NCBI GenBank assembly: GCA_046537875.1
Contig: JBKHJZ010000008.1
Span: 1 to 44,711, forward strand
Length of the DNA stretch: 44,711 nucleotides
From: JBKHJZ01 sp046537875
GTDB taxonomy: Bacteria > Actinomycetota > Acidimicrobiia > Acidimicrobiales > VFJN01
Direction: 5' to 3'
The notes under the pieces were generated by a model that was not told where the DNA came from, did no database searches, and saw nothing but the letters and a program-made list of their open reading frames with translations. Shown here one piece after another: positions 1 to 8,140 of the stretch. The first letter of the stretch is position 1, and every line of letters begins with the position of its first letter. The position numbers were made by a program, and so were the translations under genes.

Positions 1-96
1 TGCCGCGAGCGCCAGGCCGCCGACGGCGACGCCGCCCGCGGTCGTCGCGACGACCCCGCGGACCAGCCGGCGGGGGAGCGGTCGCCTGCGAGCCAC
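1..96 (-). CDS. N-terminus of a secreted or membrane protein (partial, runs off left edge)
   Basis: Only the first 32 codons are in the window. GTG at 94-96 is taken as the start because TAGTCT (reverse strand, 105-110) lies 8 bases upstream, the leaderless spacing seen at many genes here. The translation begins with an Arg/Pro-rich stretch (ARRRPLPRRLVRG) followed by an Ala/Gly/Val hydrophobic run, as in a signal peptide or first membrane helix. No family can be named from so little sequence. It lies downstream of the enoyl-CoA hydratase gene on the same strand but appears to have its own promoter. Confidence 0.45.
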   Translation of the reverse strand, partial: MARRRPLPRRLVRGVVATTAGGVAVGGLALAA

Positions 97-104
97 GGGC
101 CGGG

Positions 105-110
105 AGACTA
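105..110 (-). promoter_or_regulatory. -10 element TAGTCT, leaderless type
   Basis: TAGTCT on the reverse strand sits 8 bases before the GTG at 96. No Shine-Dalgarno sequence is seen, so transcription probably starts at or next to the start codon. Confidence 0.4.
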
Positions 111-153
111 CCGAGCGGTCAGCGGGCCGCGGTGCGGTGGCCACGCGCCACCG

Positions 154-981
154 CTACCAGCCCCGGTACCGGGGGTCGCGACGCTCGACGAACGCGGCGA
201 CGCCCTCGTTGGCGTCGTGCGAGCCCATGTTGATCTCCTGGGCCATCGCCTCCTCGCGGAAGGCGGTCGCCCGGTCGCCGTCCAGCGACCGGTTGAGCAG
301 TCGCTTGGCCAGGCCGAGGGCCACGGTCGGCCCCGCGGCGAGCCGGGCGGCCAGCTCCGCGGCCACGTCCTCCAGCTCGGCGGCGGGCACCACGCGGTTG
401 ACCAGGCCCAGCTGCGCGGCATCCGCAGCGGGCAGGCTGTCGCCGAGGAACATCATCTCCTTGGCCCGCTGCAGCCCGACCAGACGGGGGAGCAGCCAGG
501 CGCCACCACCGTCGGGGACGAGGCCGCGGCGGACGAACACCTCGATGAAGCGGGCGCCCTCGGCGGCCACCACGAGATCGCACGCGAGCGCCAGGTGGGC
601 ACCGATGCCGGCGGCGGTGCCGTTGACCGCGGCGATCACCGGTTTCTCGCAGTCGAGCACCGACGAGACCAGGCGCTGGGATCCCTCGGCGATCATGCGG
701 GCCACGTCGCCGGCGACCCGGTCCGTGGCGTCCTCCGGGCGGCCGCGCCGGGCCTGGGACGCCCGCAGATCGGCACCGGCGCAGAAGTGCTCGCCGGTGG
801 CGGTCAGCACCACTGAGCGGATGTCGACCCGTGCCGAGGCGTCGGCCAGCAGATCGATGAGGCGGTCGCGCTGGTCGGGCGTGATGGCGTTGGCCGCATC
901 GGGGCGGTCGAGCGTGATCCACCGGACGGCGGCGTCGTCGCGGCACCGGACCTGGTCCTCGAGCGGGCGGGCGTCGGCCAT
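154..981 (-). CDS. Enoyl-CoA hydratase/isomerase family protein (crotonase fold)
   Basis: A 275-residue crotonase-fold protein, acting on acyl-CoA in the cytoplasm. The two oxyanion-hole segments are visible: HFCAGADL at about residues 65-72 and GTAAGIGAHL at 121-130. The two glutamates of classical enoyl-CoA hydratase (rat Glu144 and Glu164) align with His129 and about Phe149. The segment VPDGGGAWLLPRLVG (from about residue 155) instead resembles PaaG-type isomerases, which use an Asp near this point. An isomerase or unusual hydratase is therefore more likely than a standard hydratase. ATG at 979-981 is supported by TATCGT 8 bases upstream. It has its own operator-promoter, shared in type with the dehydrogenase operon at 5759. 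Confidence 0.9.
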   Translation of the reverse strand: MADARPLEDQVRCRDDAAVRWITLDRPDAANAITPDQRDRLIDLLADASARVDIRSVVLTATGEHFCAGADLRASQARRGRPEDATDRVAGDVARMIAEGSQRLVSSVLDCEKPVIAAVNGTAAGIGAHLALACDLVVAAEGARFIEVFVRRGLVPDGGGAWLLPRLVGLQRAKEMMFLGDSLPAADAAQLGLVNRVVPAAELEDVAAELAARLAAGPTVALGLAKRLLNRSLDGDRATAFREEAMAQEINMGSHDANEGVAAFVERRDPRYRGW

Positions 982-989
982 GGCCGGCG

Positions 990-1020
990 ACGATACCCAT
1001 GATCTGACAGATCGTCAGAT
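990..1020 (-). promoter_or_regulatory. Promoter with ATCTGAC-N5-GTCAGAT operator upstream of the enoyl-CoA hydratase gene
   Basis: The operator is a perfect inverted repeat, ATCTGAC-AGATC-GTCAGAT, at 1002-1020. On the reverse strand CTGACG (1018-1013) can serve as -35, then 17 bases, then TATCGT (995-990) as -10, then 8 bases to the ATG. A protein bound here would cover the -35 and spacer. The same palindrome recurs at 5804, 12299 and 28160. Confidence 0.7.
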
Positions 1021-1045
1021 ACGGGGTGGCCGGCAGACGGCCCCG

Positions 1046-2176
1046 TCACGGGTCGAGCACGTCGGCCGCGATCAGCTCCTCCAGGTGGCGGTCGTCCCAC
1101 CAGGCGAGCTGCAGCGCCTTGGCCCGGCGGAAGTAGAGCTGCACGTCGTACTCGAGCGTGAACCCGTTGCCGCCGTGGATCTGCTGGGCGGTCGCGGTCA
1201 GCTCGCGGAGCGTCCTGGTGGCGAACAGCTTGGCCATCGGGGCGAGCCGGGTGACCGACCGGCCGGTGGCCCGGGCCCATGCCGCCTCGTGGGTGAGCGT
1301 CCGGGCGCCGTCGAGCTCCGCCTGGCGGTCTGCGAGGTAGTGGGCGATCGACTGGAAGGCACCGATCGGCTTGTCGAACTGCACGCGGTTCTTGGCGTAG
1401 TCGACGGTCATCTCCTGGGTCGCCGTCGCCGCGCCCACGGCCCAGGCGGCGAGGAGGATGAGCGCGTCGTCACGGACGGACTCCCAACTGGACCAGCCGG
1501 TGCCGGGGGCGCCGAGGCGGTCCGCCGGCGTCACGGGGACGCGATCGAGGTCGACGCGGTACTGGCTGTCCGACGCGATGCCCATCTGCTGGGCGAGCTC
1601 GACCCCCGGAGCGGCGGGATCCACGAGGAACAGGTCGATCGCCGCGGGGGCGTCGCCGGTGCGGGCCAGGACGAGGAGCCGGGTCGCGGCGGAGGCGAAC
1701 GCGACGTGTCGCTTGGTGCCGGTGAGCGTGAACCCGTCACCCTCGGGCTGGGCCCGGAGCTGCACACCCCGGGGGCCTGCGCCACCCCCGGGCTCGAGCC
1801 ACGCGGGCACGACGATCGCCTCGCCCGTGGCGATGCGCGGCAACCACTCGGCCCGCTGACCATCGGTGCCGCCGACCGTGATCGCGCGGGCGCCCAGCAC
1901 GCAGCTCGCGAAGTGGGGCACCGGAGCCAGCGCACGCCCCAGCTCCTCGTACAGCACGGCCCCCTCCAACGCCGACATGCCGGAGCCGCCGTACTCGGCC
2001 GGGATGGCCAGCCCCAGCAGGTCGAGCCGGGCGAGCTGGTCCCAGAGGTCGGCGGGGAAGCCGATCGGGTCGTCCTCCATCGCGCGCACGACCTCGGGCG
2101 ACGATCGTTCGGCGCACAGGCGCCGCACGACATCGCGGAGCATCTCCTGCTCGTCGGAGAACGTCAGATCGAGCAT
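1046..2176 (-). CDS. Acyl-CoA dehydrogenase family protein, possible non-catalytic subunit
   Basis: A 376-residue acyl-CoA dehydrogenase: N-terminal helical domain (MLDLTFSDEQEMLRD), middle beta domain (LTGTKRHVAFAS region), and C-terminal helices with the FAD-contact motif QIHGGNGFTLEYDV near residues 330-345. In MCAD-type enzymes the catalytic Glu sits about 15-20 residues after this motif, in YEGT; here the equivalent stretch reads LAWWDDRHLEE with Trp at that place. The alternative Glu site of isovaleryl-CoA dehydrogenase aligns with Ala in SVRDDALILLAAW. This resembles the catalytically silent partner in heteromeric FadE pairs of sterol catabolism, which is inference. ATG at 2176 is preceded by GAGGAGAC. 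Last gene of the operon starting at 5759. Confidence 0.88.
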   Translation of the reverse strand: MLDLTFSDEQEMLRDVVRRLCAERSSPEVVRAMEDDPIGFPADLWDQLARLDLLGLAIPAEYGGSGMSALEGAVLYEELGRALAPVPHFASCVLGARAITVGGTDGQRAEWLPRIATGEAIVVPAWLEPGGGAGPRGVQLRAQPEGDGFTLTGTKRHVAFASAATRLLVLARTGDAPAAIDLFLVDPAAPGVELAQQMGIASDSQYRVDLDRVPVTPADRLGAPGTGWSSWESVRDDALILLAAWAVGAATATQEMTVDYAKNRVQFDKPIGAFQSIAHYLADRQAELDGARTLTHEAAWARATGRSVTRLAPMAKLFATRTLRELTATAQQIHGGNGFTLEYDVQLYFRRAKALQLAWWDDRHLEELIAADVLDP

Positions 2177-2227
2177 CGGGTGCGTCTCCTCGGGCTCGGC
2201 GGCGCGTCGTGCCGGATCACGGCCGGA

Positions 2228-3319
2228 TCACGGGATCCACTGGTCGCCGCGACGGCGCCAGGGGTTGTCGTTCGACGTGACGGGGAGGGCGACGCGCACG
2301 CTGCCGGTGCTGCACGACAGCGGCCCGACCGCGAGGTCGATCGCCACCGTGGCCCAGCCGCATCCGGTGCCGTCGGTCTCGGTGGACTCGACCGTGCCGG
2401 TGAGCGTCATCACGTCGCCGGGGCACACCGGCTCGTGCATGCGGAACAGCATCCGGCCGAGTCGGCCACGCGGCCCGGTCCAGTCGGTGACGAACCGCTC
2501 GAACCAGGCCTGCTGGTTGGGGGTGTTGAGGAAGATGTCGCGGGCGCCGTTCCGCTCGACGGCGAAGTCGCGGTCGTGGTGCATCGGTCGCCAGTCGCGG
2601 GAGGCCAGCGCACCGAGCACGACCGTGGTGGCCGTGACGTCGTGCGACAGGGAGGGGAGGGCCTGCCCCGGCCGGACATCGCCGAGCAGCGGATGCGGTG
2701 CGCCGGCCGGTGGGCGGGCGCCACCCCCGTTCCACGAGGTGGCGGCCCGCCGGTGCGCCCGCCCGGACCGGCGCGATCCGGCCGCCGGCCGGGAGGCTCG
2801 CACGTAGCCGAACCCGGTGAAGGTCTCGAGGCCCACCAGCTCGTCGTTCTGGTTGCGGTAGGGCACCTCGATCACCCAGAAGCGCCCGGTGCCGAGCCGG
2901 GTGGCCTTCGGCTCGCTGACCGAGCGGAGCACCTGCGAGGTGCTGATGACATCGCCGGGCCGCACCGGTTGGTGGAAGACCACCTCGCTCTCGGTCATGA
3001 CCGCCTCCGGCAGCCCGAGCCGGTCCTTCAGGTCGAAGTGGACCTGCAGCGGCAGCCGCTGGCTGGCCTGCCCCGGCTGCCAGTGGTGGGGCCGGAACCA
3101 GAGCGAGAGCGTGGTGGGCGGGGCGATCGGCCCACCGGTGAGCTCCGAGGCCACCGCGTCGTCCCAGAACAGCGGGTTGCCGTTCTCGACCGAGGCGCAC
3201 GAGGTCCAGATGTAGCCCCGCTCCACCGGGAACCCCGCCGTCTCCGGGTACCGGGTCTGGTCGATCCAGCCCGCCACCTCGTCCGGCACGGGTGCGATCG
3301 ACCCGGTCTGGTCCCTCAC
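2228..3319 (-). CDS. MaoC-like / FAS1-type dehydratase, two hotdog domains
   Basis: A 363-residue protein with two hotdog domains, predicted to hydrate or dehydrate an enoyl/3-hydroxyacyl-CoA. The N-terminal half resembles the FAS1_DH-type domain (GPIAPPTTLSLWFRPHHW, then FHQPVRPGDVISTSQVL). The C-terminal half carries the MaoC motif RDWRPMHHDRDFA, followed by EPVCPGDVMTLTGTV. GTG at 3317-3319 is preferred because GGAGGAGG lies 5 bases upstream; an ATG at 3334 in the same frame is possible but lies inside that ribosome-binding site. A low-complexity Arg/Ala/Gly stretch joins the halves. It sits between a CoA transferase and an acyl-CoA dehydrogenase, fitting a beta-oxidation-like step. Confidence 0.85.
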   Translation of the reverse strand: MRDQTGSIAPVPDEVAGWIDQTRYPETAGFPVERGYIWTSCASVENGNPLFWDDAVASELTGGPIAPPTTLSLWFRPHHWQPGQASQRLPLQVHFDLKDRLGLPEAVMTESEVVFHQPVRPGDVISTSQVLRSVSEPKATRLGTGRFWVIEVPYRNQNDELVGLETFTGFGYVRASRPAAGSRRSGRAHRRAATSWNGGGARPPAGAPHPLLGDVRPGQALPSLSHDVTATTVVLGALASRDWRPMHHDRDFAVERNGARDIFLNTPNQQAWFERFVTDWTGPRGRLGRMLFRMHEPVCPGDVMTLTGTVESTETDGTGCGWATVAIDLAVGPLSCSTGSVRVALPVTSNDNPWRRRGDQWIP

Positions 3320-3390
3320 GTTCGCCTCCTCCATGGCCGCCGGCGCCGTCGGGCTCACGCGATCGCCCCGTCGGCCGGAGCGGCCGGGGT

Positions 3391-4566
3391 TCACGCGATC
3401 ACCCCGTCGGCGAGCAGCGCGTCGACCTCCTCCGACGGTACGCCCGCCGCGGCGAGGAGGTCGGTGGTGTCGGTCACCGAGGCGGATCGCAGCCGGTAGC
3501 GGTCGCGGCGCGGCGCGCCCGCGAGAACCGGCGCGAGCTGGCGGAACGGCCCCCGCTCCGGGTGATCGGCCACTGCGAACGCACCACGTGCCGCGTACTG
3601 GGCGTCGGCCACCACCTCGGGGATGTCCTGCACCGGCGCCACGCAGGCGTCGGCGTCCGCGAGCAGTGCCACCCACTCGTCGCGGTCCCGCCCGGCGAAC
3701 GTGGCGCGCAGATCGGCGCGGATGGCGTCCTGGGCGTCGTCGTCGGTCTGGTGGTCGATCCAGCGCTCCAGCCCGAGCGCCCGGCACAGGTTCGCCCAGA
3801 ACACGGGCTCGATGGCGCCGACGGCGAGCCAGCCGCCGTCGCGGGCGCCGTAGACGTCGTAGCACGCGTAGCGGCCGGTGAGGATGTAGTGACCCGGCCC
3901 GGGGACCTCACCGGTGGCGAGGTACTCGTCGATGTAGAGCGAGAGCATCCACAGCACGCCGTCGGCGACCGACACGTCGAGGTGCGTGCCCTCGCCGGTG
4001 CGGGCGCGCCCGACGAGCGCGGCGAGGATCGCCGCCGCCGCGTGCATGCCGCCGGCCGCGATGTCGCCGACGGTGGCGCCGGGCAGCGGTGGCCGGCCGT
4101 CACCGTCGCGGCCCGACATGTGGAGGTAGCCCCCGACGGCCAGGTAGTTCAGGTCGTGTCCCGCCCGGGCCGCGTGCGGTCCCGTCTGCCCGTAGCCGCT
4201 GGTCGAGCAGTAGACGATGCCGGGGTTCGCGGCTCGCACGGCGTCGTAGCCGATGCCGAGCCGGTCGACCACGCCGGGCCGGAAGCTCTCGAGCACCACG
4301 TCGGCGGTCGCGGCCAGCCGGAGGAAGACGGCGCGGCCCGCGGGGGACTTCACGTGGATGCGGGCGCGCCGCATGCCCCGGTGCCCGCTGTAGGCGTGGG
4401 GCGGCGGCACGATCTGGATTGCGCCGGCGCGCGGCGGCGCCCCGACCTTCACGACCGTGGCGCCGTAGTCGGCGAGCAGGCTCGAGCAGCGGGTCGCCGG
4501 CCCGACCGTGGAGAGGTCGAGGACGGTCGTCCCGGCGAGCGGGCCGTCAGGGGCGGCGTCGTCCAC
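3391..4566 (-). CDS. CaiB/BaiF-type (family III) CoA transferase
   Basis: A 391-residue family III CoA transferase, predicted to move CoA between acids. Visible features are LAGTTVLDLSTVGPATRCSS near the N-terminus, LESFRPGVVDRLGIGYD, the conserved YCSTSGYGQTGP, and DVSVADGVLWM, where the Asp before GVLW matches the catalytic Asp position of the family. No ATG fits the N-terminus. GTG at 4564-4566 starts 11 bases after the stop of the upstream dehydrogenase, so the two are probably co-transcribed; other starts are possible. Its place between a dehydrogenase and a hydratase suggests it activates the substrate of this pathway. Confidence 0.87.
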   Translation of the reverse strand: MDDAAPDGPLAGTTVLDLSTVGPATRCSSLLADYGATVVKVGAPPRAGAIQIVPPPHAYSGHRGMRRARIHVKSPAGRAVFLRLAATADVVLESFRPGVVDRLGIGYDAVRAANPGIVYCSTSGYGQTGPHAARAGHDLNYLAVGGYLHMSGRDGDGRPPLPGATVGDIAAGGMHAAAAILAALVGRARTGEGTHLDVSVADGVLWMLSLYIDEYLATGEVPGPGHYILTGRYACYDVYGARDGGWLAVGAIEPVFWANLCRALGLERWIDHQTDDDAQDAIRADLRATFAGRDRDEWVALLADADACVAPVQDIPEVVADAQYAARGAFAVADHPERGPFRQLAPVLAGAPRRDRYRLRSASVTDTTDLLAAAGVPSEEVDALLADGVIA

Positions 4567-4577
4567 GGTGCGGTCGC

Positions 4578-5759
4578 TCAGAAGTTCTTCGGAAGGCCGA
4601 GCTTGCGGGTGGCGATGATGTTCTTCTGCACCTCGGACGTGCCGCCCCCGATGGTGTCGATGACCGTGTAGCGGTAGGTCGACTCGGCCCGTCCCTGCAT
4701 CGGGGCCTCGTCGGTGCCCACCCGGAGCTGGGCGCCGGGCCCGCCGATGTCCATCGAAGCGTCGGCGAGGCGCTTGGAGAGCTCGGTGGCGAACAGCTTG
4801 TATTCGGAGGCCTCGGCGCGGGGTGGGTCGTCGCTGTGCATCGATTCGTGGACGAACCGGAGCCCGAGCACGCGGGCGACCTCGCCCTCGGTGACCAACC
4901 GGGCGATGCGCTGCCGGATGACCGGGTCGTCGCGCAGCGGCTCGCCGTCGCGGGTGGCGGTGCGCACGTGCTCGACGAGCAGCTTGAGCCGCTCGTCGAT
5001 CTGGCTGTACGTGAACATCGTGAAGCGCTCGAGGTCGAGCGCCTGGGCGATGTACTGGAAGCCCCGGTTGACCTCGCCGACGACGTAGTCGTCGTGGACG
5101 AACACGTCGTCGAAGAACACCTCGTTGGTGCGCTCGTCGCCCATCGTCCAGATCGGCCGGATGGTGAGCCCCGGGTCGTCGAGCGGCACGAGGAACAGCG
5201 TGATGCCGTGGTGCTTCGGGGCCTCCGGGTCGGTGCGGGCGCCCACCCAGTACCACTCGGCGAAGTGGGCGGAGGTGGTCCAGGTCTTCTGGCCGTCGAG
5301 GCGCCAGCCGTCGCCGTCCCGCGTGGCCCGGAGCTGCATGGCGGCCGCGTCGGACCCGGCGTTGGGCTCGGAGTAGCCGACCGCGAACTCGACCTCGTTG
5401 CGGAGGATCTTCGGGAGGAACTCGGACTTGAGCTTCTCGGAGCCGTGGCGGATCAGCGTCTTGCCGATGATGCCGACGCCCTTGCCGATCTGGGGTGCGC
5501 CCCGCCGGGCGAGGGCCTCGTTGAGCAGGTACTCGTAGACGCCGTCGCCCTCGGCGCCGCCGTACTCCTTCGGCCAGGTCATCCCCAGCCAGCCCTTCTC
5601 GCCGATCTTCGCCATGAACGCGCGGCGCTCGGGGGTGTCGCAGATCTGCGCCATGTTCTCCCGGGTCGGGTCCATGACGGCCGGGTCCTCGTGCTCGTCG
5701 AGGAAGGCCTCGACCTCGGCGAGGAACCGCTGCTGATCCTCGGAGAACTCGAAGTCCAT
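4578..5759 (-). CDS. Acyl-CoA dehydrogenase (FadE type), catalytic-looking
   Basis: A complete 393-residue acyl-CoA dehydrogenase that would oxidise an acyl-CoA to the enoyl-CoA with FAD. It shows MDFEFSEDQQRFLAEVEAFL at the N-terminus, GYSEPNAGSDAA and LDGQKTWTT in the beta domain, and DTIGGGTSEVQKNIIATRKL at the C-terminus. A Glu in ALDLERFTMF matches the place of the catalytic Glu in isovaleryl-CoA dehydrogenase-like members. First gene of a four-gene operon (5759 down to 1046). GGGAGGA lies about 10 bases before the ATG, and an operator-like palindrome lies at 5804-5822. It could pair with the Glu-less dehydrogenase at 1046-2176. Confidence 0.93.
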   Translation of the reverse strand: MDFEFSEDQQRFLAEVEAFLDEHEDPAVMDPTRENMAQICDTPERRAFMAKIGEKGWLGMTWPKEYGGAEGDGVYEYLLNEALARRGAPQIGKGVGIIGKTLIRHGSEKLKSEFLPKILRNEVEFAVGYSEPNAGSDAAAMQLRATRDGDGWRLDGQKTWTTSAHFAEWYWVGARTDPEAPKHHGITLFLVPLDDPGLTIRPIWTMGDERTNEVFFDDVFVHDDYVVGEVNRGFQYIAQALDLERFTMFTYSQIDERLKLLVEHVRTATRDGEPLRDDPVIRQRIARLVTEGEVARVLGLRFVHESMHSDDPPRAEASEYKLFATELSKRLADASMDIGGPGAQLRVGTDEAPMQGRAESTYRYTVIDTIGGGTSEVQKNIIATRKLGLPKNF

Positions 5760-5803
5760 GTGGTGCCGTCCTCCCGTGGCAGCGGGGCTCGGGCGCGGGC
5801 CCC

Positions 5804-5824
5804 ATCTGACGGACTGTCAGATTA
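5804..5824. promoter_or_regulatory. ATCTGAC-N5-GTCAGAT operator overlapping a -10 for the dehydrogenase operon
   Basis: A perfect inverted repeat ATCTGAC-GGACT-GTCAGAT spans 5804-5822. On the reverse strand TAATCT (5824-5819) overlaps its edge and can act as -10, giving a leader of roughly 50 bases that carries the GGGAGGA ribosome-binding site. No convincing -35 was found. The geometry differs from the other three copies, where the operator covers the -35. Confidence 0.62.
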
Positions 5825-5885
5825 GTGGGGCCACCGCCCCGCCAGCGAGGGGCTCGGGACGATGCGGCCGAGCGGGCGCGCCGGC

Positions 5886-6428
5886 TCAGCGAACCCGGTC
5901 GTGGTGGGCGCCGGAGATGAACACCGCCAGGACCGCCGGCTCGGTGCCCGGGTTCGACCAGCGGTGGCGGGTGCCGTTCTGCACGACGGTGTCGCCCGCC
6001 CGCAGCTGCACGGTGGCGCCGTTGTCGAGCTCGAGCGTCACCTCGCCGGAGAGCACCACCTCGAAGTCGATCGTGGCCGTCGTGTGCATGCCCGGCTCGT
6101 CGGGCTCCATGTGCTGGGCGAGGCCCGGCAGGAGCTGCTCGAGCTCGGTGAGCGCGGCCGCCACGTCGAGATCGGCGGGCACGCCGCGGCCCTCGTCGGG
6201 CGGCAGGGTGAAGAACCCGAAGCGGAACCCGCCGACCGGCGGGAAGTAGCTGGTGTGCTCGGGCATCGAGCCGTCGTCGGGGAACCGGGGCGTCCCGTCC
6301 CCGCCCCACAGCCGGTGGAACTCGCTGCCCGGCAGCAAGGTGGGCCGCACGGGCGGGACCTTCTCGTCGCTGACGAACACGGCCTTCCCGTCGGCGTCGT
6401 GGCCGGTCACCACTCGTCTCACGTCCAT
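5886..6428 (-). CDS. Cupin-domain protein
   Basis: A 180-residue protein with one cupin beta-barrel in its C-terminal half. The second cupin motif is clear in GDTVVQNGTRHRWSNPG, which fits G-x5-P/N-x-G-x2-H-x3-N. The first motif is degenerate (MHTTATIDFEVVLSGEV), with one His and the Glu. The N-terminal part (VVTGHDADGKAVFVSDEKV) is typical of actinobacterial cupins next to catabolic genes. ATG at 6426-6428 is chosen because GGGAGGGGAG lies just upstream; an in-frame GTG further upstream is less likely. No substrate or enzymatic role can be assigned. It is adjacent to, but separated by the operator at 5804 from, the acyl-CoA operon. Confidence 0.82.
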   Translation of the reverse strand: MDVRRVVTGHDADGKAVFVSDEKVPPVRPTLLPGSEFHRLWGGDGTPRFPDDGSMPEHTSYFPPVGGFRFGFFTLPPDEGRGVPADLDVAAALTELEQLLPGLAQHMEPDEPGMHTTATIDFEVVLSGEVTLELDNGATVQLRAGDTVVQNGTRHRWSNPGTEPAVLAVFISGAHHDRVR

Positions 6429-6575
6429 CGGCGTCTCCCCTCCCTCGCCAATCACAGCAGACTACGACCGGGATCCTTCGCTTCGCTCGCGTCGGGCCCG
6501 GGGAAGTGGGCACGACGCGACGCCCGAGCGGTGGGCGCAGCGGGGGAGGCGGGCCGCCGTCGCGGGCGGCGGCGG

Positions 6576-6935
6576 TCACGCGCGGAGGAGGGGGGCCAGC
6601 ACGGCGGCGTTGCTGATGTCGGCCCGCCGGCTCGCGGTCAGCAGCGTCAGCGGTCCGCGGCGGGCCAGGTCGCGCAGGTGCTCCAGCGCCTCGGCCCGCT
6701 CGGGTCGGGCCAGCTCCTCGCGGTAGCGGCGGCCGAACTCGCCCCAGCGCTCCGGATCGTGCCCGTACCACCGCCGCAGCTCGCTCGACGGCGCCACCTG
6801 CTTGCACCACTCGTCGAGCGCGGCCCGGTCACGGCTGAGTCCCCGGGGCCAGAGGCGGTCGACGAGCACCCGGGCGCCGTCGTCCGGTTCGGGCGGCTCC
6901 TGGACGCGCCGCACCTTGATGTCCGTTCGCGCCAT
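6576..6935 (-). CDS. DUF488 family protein
   Basis: A 119-residue DUF488 protein. Family hallmarks are VLVDRLWPRGLSRDRAALDEWCKQVAPSSELRRWYGHD near the middle and GPLTLLTASRRADISNAAVL at the end, matching the usual length of about 120. The function of the family is not established. ATG at 6933-6935 gives the best fit; an ATG three codons upstream (6944) is equally possible, and neither has a clear ribosome-binding site. It is divergent from the endonuclease/exonuclease/phosphatase gene at 7054. Confidence 0.85.
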   Translation of the reverse strand: MARTDIKVRRVQEPPEPDDGARVLVDRLWPRGLSRDRAALDEWCKQVAPSSELRRWYGHDPERWGEFGRRYREELARPERAEALEHLRDLARRGPLTLLTASRRADISNAAVLAPLLRA

Positions 6936-7039
6936 CGGCGCCATGCTGGCAGCCGGCGCGCAGCGCGACGATCCGCGTCCCGGCGACCCGGGCTTCGCCC
7001 CCGTCCCGGCACGCGTCCCGTGCCGTCCCGGCGGACGCG

Positions 7040-7045
7040 TAGGGT
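7040..7045 (+). promoter_or_regulatory. -10 element TAGGGT, leaderless type
   Basis: TAGGGT lies 8 bases before the ATG at 7054, with no Shine-Dalgarno sequence between, supporting that start. Confidence 0.45.
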
Positions 7046-7053
7046 GCCACACC

Positions 7054-7971
7054 ATGCCGGGTGCGGGGTCGGGAGGGGCGCCCAGCGGCCTGATCCGGGT
7101 CGTCCAGCTCAACGCCGGATCGCTGCTCGAGCCGGGGTGGCCGGAGCGTCGACACGAGATCGTTGCCTGGCTCGACCGGCTCCGGGCCGATGTCGTCTGC
7201 CTCCAGGAGATCTGGGAGTCGCCGACGCAGCCCAACACGGCCGGATGGATCGTCGAGAACATGCCGCACGCCGGGTGGCACTGCTGCTTCGACGGCCGGC
7301 CGTTCGCCGAGGCGCTGTGGCCCGACCCGGAGCTCCGTTTCGGCTCGGCGGTGCTGTCCCGCTGGCCCATCGACGACGTCGCGTACCACGCGCTCCCCGT
7401 CGCCGAGGACGCCGACCCCATCGTCGCCGGGGTGCCCTGGGAGCTCCTCCATGCCCGGACGGCCGGGCTCGACGTGTTCTCGTGCCATCTCGCGGCGGCC
7501 CCCCTGGACGCGCCCCACCGGCGGCTCCAGGTGCTCGCGATCGACGGGATCATCCGGGTGGCGTGCGACGATCTCGACGCCAGGGCGGGCCCCGGACAGC
7601 GGCGTGGCGGCATGCCGCCGATCCTGTGCGGCGACTTCAACGCGGAACCGGACAGCGACGAGATCCGGTTCCTCACCGGCCTCACCTCGATCGACGGCCG
7701 GCATGCCTTCTACCAGGACGCCTGGCGGGTCGCCGGCGACGGTCCCGGCCACACGCAGGACTGGCGCACCAATCCCATCGCGAGCCGGCTCAACGTGCAC
7801 CGCAAGAGGATCGACTACATCTTCGTGGGCGACCCGTTCCTCCGGGAGGGCGCCGCCGGGCGGATCGTGTCGGCCGGCCTGGCCTTCCACGAGGCGCTGA
7901 CCGGCACGCTCGCGAGCGATCACGCCGGCCTGGTCGCCGAGATCGTCTGGCCGACGCGACCGGGCGCCTGA
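7054..7971 (+). CDS. Endonuclease/exonuclease/phosphatase-fold hydrolase
   Basis: A 305-residue protein of the metal-dependent EEP superfamily. The order of motifs is VVQLNAGS (N-terminal strand), DVVCLQEIWE with the metal-binding Glu, FSCHLAAAP, ILCGDFNAEPDSDE with the Asp and Asn, RIDYIFVGD, and the C-terminal SDHAGLVAEI with the catalytic Asp-His. All catalytic residues appear intact. No signal peptide is seen, so it is probably cytoplasmic. The family includes nucleases, phosphodiesterases and lipid phosphatases, and the substrate cannot be told. The start is set by the leaderless TAGGGT at 7040. Confidence 0.9.
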   Translation: MPGAGSGGAPSGLIRVVQLNAGSLLEPGWPERRHEIVAWLDRLRADVVCLQEIWESPTQPNTAGWIVENMPHAGWHCCFDGRPFAEALWPDPELRFGSAVLSRWPIDDVAYHALPVAEDADPIVAGVPWELLHARTAGLDVFSCHLAAAPLDAPHRRLQVLAIDGIIRVACDDLDARAGPGQRRGGMPPILCGDFNAEPDSDEIRFLTGLTSIDGRHAFYQDAWRVAGDGPGHTQDWRTNPIASRLNVHRKRIDYIFVGDPFLREGAAGRIVSAGLAFHEALTGTLASDHAGLVAEIVWPTRPGA

Positions 7972-7984
7972 CCGTACCGACCGA

Positions 7985-7998
7985 CCCGGCCGGCCGGG
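7985..7998. repeat. GC palindrome between convergent genes
   Basis: A 14-bp perfect palindrome CCCGGCCGGCCGGG lies just after the stop of the gene ending at 7971, between convergent genes. It may form a hairpin helping termination, but no T-run follows. Confidence 0.25.
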
Positions 7999-8140
7999 CA
8001 CCGGGGGCCGGCGCGGGGAACTGGGCAGCGATCTGGTTGGCACGCAGCGCGGATCGCTGTCCGGATTCGGCGGGACGGCTCGGCGGGACGACTGCGTCCG
8101 GGCGATCGGCACCGCCGGGGGGATCACGGCCCTCCCGCCG

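Noticed and set aside
2163..2169. GTCAGAT resembling an operator half-site
   Set aside because: It is inside the start of the dehydrogenase coding sequence and has no TGAC partner five bases away.
137..3499. A 1120-codon open frame on the forward strand
   Set aside because: It lies opposite the acyl-CoA genes, has no family similarity, and is a by-product of high GC at third codon positions of the reverse-strand genes.
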